A program made the position numbers and the translations under genes. From DASPNH01 sp035626675 (GTDB lineage Bacteria > Desulfobacterota > Binatia > UBA1149 > CAITLU01): a stretch of 9,445 nucleotides of DNA. Below are positions 6,603 through 9,445 of the stretch, piece by piece. Under the pieces are notes generated by a model that saw only the letters and a list, made by a program, of their open reading frames with translations, did not search any database and was not told the DNA's origin. The stretch is taken from NCBI GenBank assembly GCA_035626675.1, contig DASPNH010000032.1, forward strand, positions 1-9,445, read 5' to 3'. Numbering within the stretch: position 1 is the stretch's first letter; the number at the start of each line of letters is the position of its first letter.

Positions 6603-6678
6603 TGGCACGCACGGCAGGATTCGAACCTGCACGCATCGCGTTAACAGCGCGCCGCTCTTCCGGCTGAGCTACGCGGGG
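6603..6678 (-). tRNA. tRNA-Asn(GTT), imperfect acceptor stem
   Basis: Anticodon loop CTGTTAA with GTT at 6643-6645, T arm GCAGG TTCGAAT CCTGC, discriminator G and encoded CCA (6605-6603), all as expected for Asn. The acceptor stem is flawed: positions 1-72 (C-T) and 3-70 (C-C) do not pair and 5-68 is G-T. The closing anticodon pair 27-43 is a G-A mismatch. The gene starts 2 nt after the CCA of the preceding tRNA. Confidence 0.82.
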
Positions 6679-6680
6679 CA

Positions 6681-6757
6681 TGGTGGTTCCGCTTCGATGC
6701 GAACGAAGGATCGCCGGGTTATGAGCCCGGTGCTTTGGTCCACTAAGCTACGGAACC
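6681..6757 (-). tRNA. tRNA-Met-type (CAT), possibly Ile2
   Basis: The acceptor stem GGTTCCG/CGGAACC is perfect, with A73 and an encoded CCA (6683-6681). The anticodon loop is CTCATAA (CAT at 6721-6723) on stem CCGGG/CCCGG. The G1-C72 pair argues against an initiator tRNA, yet the anticodon stem carries the run of three G-C pairs typical of initiators. The T loop is TTCGCAT, with C where A58 is nearly invariant. An elongator Met or a lysidine-modified Ile(CAT) tRNA are both possible. Confidence 0.9.
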
Positions 6758-6764
6758 ATGAAAG

Positions 6765-6840
6765 TGGTACTCGGTGATGGCTTCGAACCATCGACCTCCC
6801 GCTTGTAAGGCGGGTGCTCTTCCCTCTGAGCTAACCGAGC
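6765..6840 (-). tRNA. tRNA-Val(TAC)
   Basis: A full cloverleaf: acceptor GCTCGGT/ACCGAGT (first pair G-T), D arm GCTC/GAGC, anticodon arm CCCGC CTTACAA GCGGG with TAC at 6805-6807, variable AGGTC, T arm GATGG TTCGAAG CCATC, A73 and encoded CCA. This is one of the soundest members of the array. Confidence 0.95.
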
Positions 6841-6841
6841 A

Positions 6842-6916
6842 TGGTCGGCGCGGCAGGAATTGAACCTGCAACCTTCTGATTAAGAGTCAGCTACTCTGCC
6901 GTTGAGTTACGCGCCG
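6842..6916 (-). tRNA. tRNA-Lys(CTT)
   Basis: The acceptor CGGCGCG/CGCGCCG is perfect. D arm ACTC/GAGT with a short 7-nt loop, anticodon loop CTCTTAA (CTT at 6882-6884), T arm GCAGG TTCAATT CCTGC, A73 and encoded CCA (6844-6842). Pair 27-43 is a G-A mismatch. Only 1 nt separates it from the Val gene. CTT is a secondary Lys anticodon; TTT alone can serve in many bacteria. Confidence 0.93.
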
Positions 6917-6923
6917 TGAAAAA

Positions 6924-6999
6924 TGGCGACGCTGGCGGGAGTCGAACCCGCGGCTTCTCGCTCGACAGGCGAGCACTCTGGCCGCTGAGTTACAGCGTC
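6924..6999 (-). tRNA. tRNA-Asp(GTC)
   Basis: All stems are perfect: acceptor GACGCTG/CAGCGTC, D arm ACTC/GAGT, anticodon arm CTCGC CTGTCGA GCGAG (GTC at 6964-6966), T arm GCGGG TTCGACT CCCGC. G73, expected for Asp, is followed by an encoded CCA (6926-6924). Confidence 0.95.
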
Positions 7000-7006
7000 G
7001 TGAAGC

Positions 7007-7084
7007 TGGCACCCCTGGAAGGATTCGAACCTCCTGCCTTCGCGATCGCACCGCGATGCTCTCGTTCCCATGAGCTACAGGGGT
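7007..7084 (-). tRNA. tRNA-Arg(GCG), rare anticodon
   Basis: Acceptor ACCCCTG/CAGGGGT, D arm GCTC/GAGC and anticodon stem TCGCG/CGCGA are perfect, and the T arm is GGAGG TTCGAAT CCTTC. G73 and CCA are encoded (7010-7007). The loop GTGCGAT puts GCG (7047-7049) in the anticodon position, which reads CGC/CGT Arg codons. Bacteria normally use ACG, edited to ICG, for these. The loop lacks the usual pyrimidine at position 32. Confidence 0.88.
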
Positions 7085-7090
7085 AATGGT

Positions 7091-7160
7091 TGGTCTCGCC
7101 GGCGAACCTGCGGCCTCCCCGTCCCGAACGGGGCGCGCTGGCCTGCTGCGCTACAGCGAG
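7091..7160 (-). pseudogene. tRNA-Pro(CGG) with deleted T arm (pseudo-tRNA)
   Basis: Acceptor CTCGCTG/CGGCGAG (one G-T wobble), D arm GCGC/GCGC and anticodon arm CCCCG TTCGGGA CGGGG (CGG at 7124-7126, a typical Pro loop) are intact, and A73 plus CCA are encoded (7094-7091). The T arm is cut to GCAGGTTCGC, 10 nt instead of 17, so the T stem cannot form. Total length is 70 nt. It is probably a pseudogene, unless it folds in a non-standard way. Confidence 0.85.
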
Positions 7161-7255
7161 CTGGTTTGCCACATCCCAAGTTGTAAAAGAACGATCCGCT
7201 TCGATCCGGGCGCTATGCCGGAGCGGGACGGAAGCTTCGCTCCCGTCGACAAATC
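7161..7255. other. 95-nt spacer between Leu and Pro tRNA genes
   Basis: No tRNA is recognisable. It contains the right copy of the 14-bp inverted repeat (7165-7178) and a small hairpin, GACGG...CCGTC around AGC-TTC-GCT (about 7228-7248). No convincing promoter is seen on the minus strand. Confidence 0.5.
7165..7178 (-). repeat. 14-bp inverted repeat, right copy
   Basis: Exact reverse complement of 6585-6598, lying 4 nt upstream of the 5' end of tRNA-Pro. It closes the seven-gene tRNA block on the promoter-proximal side. Confidence 0.75.
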
Positions 7256-7332
7256 TGGCACCCCACCCGGGATTCGAACCCGGAAAATCATGTTTCTGAG
7301 ACATGCGCGTATCCCGATTCCGCCAGCAGGAC
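7256..7332 (-). tRNA. tRNA-Leu(CAG)-like with missing long variable arm
   Basis: Leu features: TG at positions 8-9, D region GCGGAAT...CGC, anticodon arm CATGT CTCAGAA ACATG (CAG at 7296-7298), T arm CCGGG TTCGAAT CCCGG, and encoded CCA. Two oddities stand out. The variable region is only 5 nt (ATTTT), whereas Leu tRNAs normally have a long class II arm. The acceptor GTCCTGC/GTGGGGT forms only with four G-T wobbles, and the discriminator is G instead of the usual A. The 5' end lies 2 nt after the U-tract of a terminator. Confidence 0.78.
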
Positions 7333-7334
7333 AT

Positions 7335-7377
7335 AAAAACAAAAAGCCCGGGGACCTTTCGGTGCAACCCGGGCTTT
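7335..7377 (-). terminator. Rho-independent terminator immediately upstream of tRNA-Leu
   Basis: On the minus strand AAAGCCCGGG (7377-7368) pairs perfectly with CCCGGGCTTT (7352-7343) around a 15-nt loop, and a T-rich tail TTTTTGTTTTT (7345-7335) follows. It points at the tRNA array and ends 2 nt before the first tRNA, so it would block or attenuate transcription from upstream. On the plus strand only three T follow the stem. Confidence 0.88.
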
Positions 7378-7402
7378 GCGGATGAAGCGGACGCTGTACG
7401 CG

Positions 7403-7552
7403 TTACGCTTCTCCGGTAGCCATGGTTGCACGGGCGCCAGTCTTCCGCGGTTGCGCAATGAACCGCGGATCGCCGGGTGATCGGGCATGCATGCACACCC
7501 GCGCCAGCGAGGCCCGTAGGGCGAAACCATCCGTCAATGTTTCAAGTCGCAT
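7403..7552 (-). CDS. Possible 49-aa small ORF between two terminators
   Basis: An ATG at 7552 opens a 49-codon frame (product starts MRLETLTDGF, ends ATMATGEA) that stops 26 nt before a minus-strand terminator. AGGA lies about 9 nt upstream of the ATG. The frame also runs open a little upstream (61 codons). No family is recognised and no good promoter is seen. The span also holds an 8-bp perfect inverted repeat (CCGCGGTT/AACCGCGG, 7445-7468), so a non-coding RNA ending at the terminator is an equal alternative. Confidence 0.25.
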   Translation of the reverse strand: MRLETLTDGFALRASLARVCMHARSPGDPRFIAQPRKTGARATMATGEA

Positions 7553-7628
7553 CTCTGTACTTCCTGTGCAAAAAAACAATCGCGTCACCGTAACGCCTCA
7601 CATCCACTCGCGTTGACACACCAGAAAC

Positions 7629-7659
7629 AAAAAGCCCGGAGCGCTTGCGCGGTCCGGGC
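7629..7659 (-). terminator. Rho-independent terminator after the 41-aa small gene
   Basis: On the minus strand GCCCGGA (7659-7653) pairs with TCCGGGC (7640-7634). A GCG/CGC inner stem sits beyond a two-base bulge, and T5 follows at 7633-7629. Fifteen bases around its 3' half (7625-7639) are identical to the terminator at 7337-7351. Confidence 0.82.
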
Positions 7660-7682
7660 CACGGAATACCGCTGTCTCGACG

Positions 7683-7808
7683 TCAGTAGTCTTCCGCAGC
7701 CAAACGCGCGTCCCCGTCGCCCATCTCGAGGCGATCAAATACCGCCCGCCCGCCGCGCATCGGCAGGCATAGCAGCTGTAATGCTCGAGTTGTCGTATGT
7801 CGTTTCAT
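7683..7808 (-). CDS. Candidate 41-aa small protein with own promoter and terminator
   Basis: An ATG at 7808 opens a 41-codon frame (starts MKRHTTTRAL, ends RLAAEDY, stop TGA at 7685-7683). It lies between a good minus-strand sigma-70-like promoter (7835-7863; predicted start of transcription near 7828) and an intrinsic terminator (7659-7629), so the whole unit is about 200 nt. The N-terminal third is basic, the C-terminal part acidic (DRLEMGDGD). There is no membrane segment and no recognisable family. No clear Shine-Dalgarno is present in the 20-nt leader. The same transcript could be a small RNA without a coding role. Confidence 0.45.
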   Translation of the reverse strand: MKRHTTTRALQLLCLPMRGGRAVFDRLEMGDGDARLAAEDY

Positions 7809-7834
7809 CGTTCAACGCGATCAGAAGGGCGCGG

Positions 7835-7863
7835 ATTCTGCGATGTTGTTGTCATGAAGTCAA
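7835..7863 (-). promoter_or_regulatory. Sigma-70-like promoter, minus strand
   Basis: Read on the minus strand, TTGACT (7863-7858, five of six consensus) is followed by exactly 17 nt and CAGAAT (7840-7835, four of six). It drives leftward transcription into the 41-codon ORF and terminator at 7659-7629. It is divergent from the membrane-protein gene at 7950. Confidence 0.6.
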
Positions 7864-7899
7864 GCGCTTTCACGTTCGATCCACGTTGAGCGGGCGCGG

Positions 7900-7933
7900 C
7901 TCACAACTGGCGACGCTGACGTTAATATGACGT
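7900..7933 (+). promoter_or_regulatory. Possible plus-strand promoter with TGACGT direct repeats
   Basis: TAATAT (7923-7928) is a good -10 candidate for the gene at 7950. The -35 position (CTCACA, 7900-7905, 17-nt spacer) is weak. Two TGACGT copies (7917-7922 and 7928-7933) flank the -10 with 11-bp spacing, about one helical turn, which would suit a regulator binding over the promoter. Confidence 0.35.
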
Positions 7934-7949
7934 CGGGAAGCAACGAGAC

Positions 7950-8384
7950 ATGAGCAGCCCGAATCCCTACGCACCTCCAACCGCCAACGTCGAACCGCGC
8001 GCAAGCGAGGCAGCCCCGGCGCTATGGAACCCGAACGCGGCGGGGCTGTGGAGCCTGCTCTTCACGCCGATATTCGGCTCCGTCCTGCTCCTCAAGAACT
8101 GGCGGGCGATCGGGGCGGACGACAAGGTGCGCAGAGCCCGCATCTGGCTCGTCGTGAGCGTCGTCATGCTGGTGCCGGCCATGATCGTCGGGCTGGCCGG
8201 ATTCATCTACATCATCGTCTGGTATTTTGCGTGGCAGAAGCCGCAGGCGACGTTCGTCAAGCAGCGCTGGGGAGACGGCTATCCGCGCAAGTCCTGGGGC
8301 TGGCCGCTGCTCATCGCCCTCGGCTGCTGGCTCGCGCTGATGGCCGTGGTGGTCCTAGGCGTCAGCGGACTGGCGCCCGGCTGA
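7950..8384 (+). CDS. Small three-helix membrane protein with NPYAPP N-terminus
   Basis: 144 aa. It starts MSSPNPYAPP, a motif common at the cytoplasmic N-terminus of unrelated small bacterial inner-membrane proteins. Hydrophobic segments lie at about 32-50, 66-94 and 117-138; the middle one is long and may be one tilted or two tight helices. GGGAAG about 9 nt upstream (7935-7940) is a plausible ribosome binding site. No domain with known activity is recognised. The next gene starts within about 20 nt of the stop, so the two are probably co-transcribed. Confidence 0.8.
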   Translation: MSSPNPYAPPTANVEPRASEAAPALWNPNAAGLWSLLFTPIFGSVLLLKNWRAIGADDKVRRARIWLVVSVVMLVPAMIVGLAGFIYIIVWYFAWQKPQATFVKQRWGDGYPRKSWGWPLLIALGCWLALMAVVVLGVSGLAPG

Positions 8385-8404
8385 ACCGACCGAGTCACTC
8401 GATC

Positions 8405-9022
8405 CTGACTCGCGCGATCTTCAGGACTTCGCTCGCGATTGCGCTGGCGGTGATGCTGGCGGCGTGTGGGGAGAAGGTTCCCAAGCTGCCCAAGCTCGCA
8501 GCCACCGACGTAGTCGTCGCGTTCGGCGACAGCCTGACCTACGGCACCGGGGCCCACGAAAGCGAAAGCTATCCGGCGGTGCTCGGCCGGTTGATCGAAC
8601 GCACCGTGGTGCGCGCCGGTGTGCCCGGCGAGACGAGCGCGCAGGGCCTCGCGGGGCTGCCTGCGGTGCTCGACGAACACAACCCCCGGCTCGTGATCGT
8701 GTGTCTGGGCGGCAACGACATGCTGCGCCAGGTGCGCGAGGCCGAGATCACGCAGAACCTGCGCAGCATCATCAAGACGCTGAAGGACAGGAAGATCGCC
8801 GTGGTGCTCATCGGCGTGCCGAGACCGGCGCTCATCACGAGCGCCCCGGTGTTCTACGCGGAGCTCGCGAAAGAGTTCGCCATACCGTACGAGGGGACGG
8901 TCGTGACGAGCGTGCTCTACTCCAGCGAGACGAGATCGGATCCCATACATCCCAACGCCAGGGGCTACCGCCAGATGGCCGAGGCGATCGCACAGCTCCT
9001 GAAGAACGCCGGCGCGATTTGA
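8405..9022 (+). CDS. SGNH/GDSL esterase (TesA-like), predicted lipoprotein
   Basis: All four SGNH blocks are present. Numbering from codon 8405: block I AFGDSLTYGTGA (39-50, nucleophile Ser43), block II AGVPGETS (71-78, oxyanion Gly), block III GGNDM (102-106, Asn104), block V DPIHPN (179-184, Asp179 and His182). This is a single-domain lipase/arylesterase/thioesterase of the TesA type. Upstream of block I is a lipoprotein signal, TRAIF...LAIALAVMLAAC with Cys21, so the product should be anchored in the periplasm. No ATG, GTG or TTG lies before the signal in this frame. CTG at 8405 is the best fit, while GTG 8450 or ATG 8453 would lose the signal. The frame is open upstream only as a shadow of the previous gene. 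Confidence 0.87.
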   Translation: MTRAIFRTSLAIALAVMLAACGEKVPKLPKLAATDVVVAFGDSLTYGTGAHESESYPAVLGRLIERTVVRAGVPGETSAQGLAGLPAVLDEHNPRLVIVCLGGNDMLRQVREAEITQNLRSIIKTLKDRKIAVVLIGVPRPALITSAPVFYAELAKEFAIPYEGTVVTSVLYSSETRSDPIHPNARGYRQMAEAIAQLLKNAGAI

Positions 9023-9293
9023 TGCGTTAACGCAGAACATTGTCCACGCTGGTCGTCCCCGTCGTTGCCCGTTCGGTCGGTGCAGGACGTGATCGCAGGT
9101 TCACCACAACGAGCGCGCACAGGCGCTGCGCGCTCGGGAAACCGGGCGCGATCTCCAAGCGGGGCGCCGATCCAAAGAATCTAGCGCTCGGTGAGCTCGC
9201 TGAGGTGGTCGAAAGCGGTGCAAGCGTCACGCGCAAAAGCTGGAATAATCGGTTCCAAGGTCGACGGGTCTACCTGGGGCAATCTGCCAAACG
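9023..9293. other. Intergenic stretch, no gene supported
   Basis: A perfect 12-bp palindrome TGCGTTAACGCA (9023-9034) follows directly after the esterase stop. A TTG-initiated frame (9040-9297, 85 codons) is open on the plus strand but has no ribosome binding site and no recognisable family. Nothing else is supported. Confidence 0.5.
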
Positions 9294-9445
9294 TTAAGTT
9301 CTTGCGGCCTGAACGCTGGCGATACTGTCCTGTTGCTGGCGCGAGCGGCGCACCCGCGTGTAGCGGTTGAGAAGCTCGTTCGTATCCGTATCGGCCGCTT
9401 TCTCGATCAAAAGCCAGTGCAGTTCCTGCTCTTCGGGAGTACTCA
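9294..9445 (-). CDS. Unknown small or partial protein, runs off the right edge
   Basis: On the minus strand 49 complete codons precede the TAA stop at 9296-9294. The product reads STPEEQELHWLLIEK at the visible N-terminal end and ends ASVQAART; it is charged and predicted to be helical. The two bases before the first full codon are TG at the very edge, so the gene could start right there (xTG) as a 50-aa protein or be the C-terminus of a longer one. It is not recognised. It converges with the esterase gene. Confidence 0.5.
   Translation of the reverse strand, partial: STPEEQELHWLLIEKAADTDTNELLNRYTRVRRSRQQQDSIASVQAART

Noticed and set aside
6284..7332. CRISPR array as explanation of the repeated motifs
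   Set aside because: The recurring TTCGAA-type motifs are T loops at tRNA spacing. There are no identical direct repeats with unique spacers.
6329..7385. Several short ORFs over the tRNA array
   Set aside because: Their peptides (e.g. with 'GTRTRASVTNRWPCS' or 'HPGFEPGKSCF' style stretches) are translations of tRNA arms, a well-known annotation artefact.
9023..9034. 12-bp palindrome TGCGTTAACGCA as a terminator or operator
   Set aside because: No loop and no T-run. A single short palindrome directly after a stop codon is too little to assign a role.
9040..9297. 85-codon plus-strand frame after the esterase gene
   Set aside because: TTG start, no ribosome binding site, no recognisable family, arginine-rich composition, and it ends over the stop of the minus-strand gene.

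Overview
The window is GC-rich bacterial DNA. The compact gene layout, the sigma-70-like promoter, the CCA-encoding tRNA genes and the protein families point to a proteobacterium, most likely a beta- or gammaproteobacterium. No rRNA, CRISPR, integrase or transposase is visible, so the source cannot be narrowed further from this window alone.

Layout, left to right. (1) Positions 1-3698, plus strand, hold a 2-oxoacid dehydrogenase-type operon: the 3' part of an E1 alpha gene, E1 beta, a stand-alone E2 acyltransferase catalytic domain with no lipoyl or subunit-binding domain (these three overlap by 4 nt, ATGA), then after 40 nt an LVIVD-repeat beta-propeller protein. (2) Positions 3695-3761 carry two back-to-back hairpins between convergent genes. 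(3) Positions 3762-6014, minus strand, hold an AAA+ ATPase gene and, upstream of it in transcription, an SPFH/slipin gene. A strong intrinsic terminator nearly fills the 48-nt gap between them. (4) Positions 6284-7332, minus strand, hold a dense array of ten tRNA or tRNA-like genes. In transcription order they are Leu(CAG), Pro(CGG), Arg(GCG), Asp(GTC), Lys(CTT), Val(TAC), Met-type(CAT), Asn(GTT), an undetermined tRNA with an enlarged anticodon arm, and Thr(GGT). Nearly all encode CCA, but several are structurally abnormal. A 14-bp perfect inverted repeat brackets the central seven genes. (5) Positions 7337-7863, minus strand, contain two minus-directed terminators sharing a 15-mer, two small ORFs (41 and 49 codons) and a good sigma-70-like promoter. 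(6) Positions 7950-9022, plus strand, hold a three-helix membrane protein starting with an NPYAPP motif, followed closely by an SGNH/GDSL esterase-like lipoprotein with no standard start codon. (7) The right end has a roughly 270-nt stretch with no supported gene, then the 3' end of (or a small) minus-strand gene running off the edge.

How the parts relate. The E1/E2 genes would form the decarboxylase and acyltransferase parts of a 2-oxoacid or acetoin-type dehydrogenase complex, but the lipoyl carrier and E3 must come from elsewhere, possibly the unseen upstream part of the operon. The slipin and AAA+ genes look co-transcribed with attenuation at the intergenic terminator. The tRNA array is the most unusual part. 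It combines one rare anticodon, an oversized anticodon arm, a missing class II variable arm, a deleted T arm and damaged acceptor stems. That resembles the degenerate tRNA arrays known from phages and integrative elements (for example ICEAfe1 of Acidithiobacillus ferrooxidans) more than a housekeeping operon.
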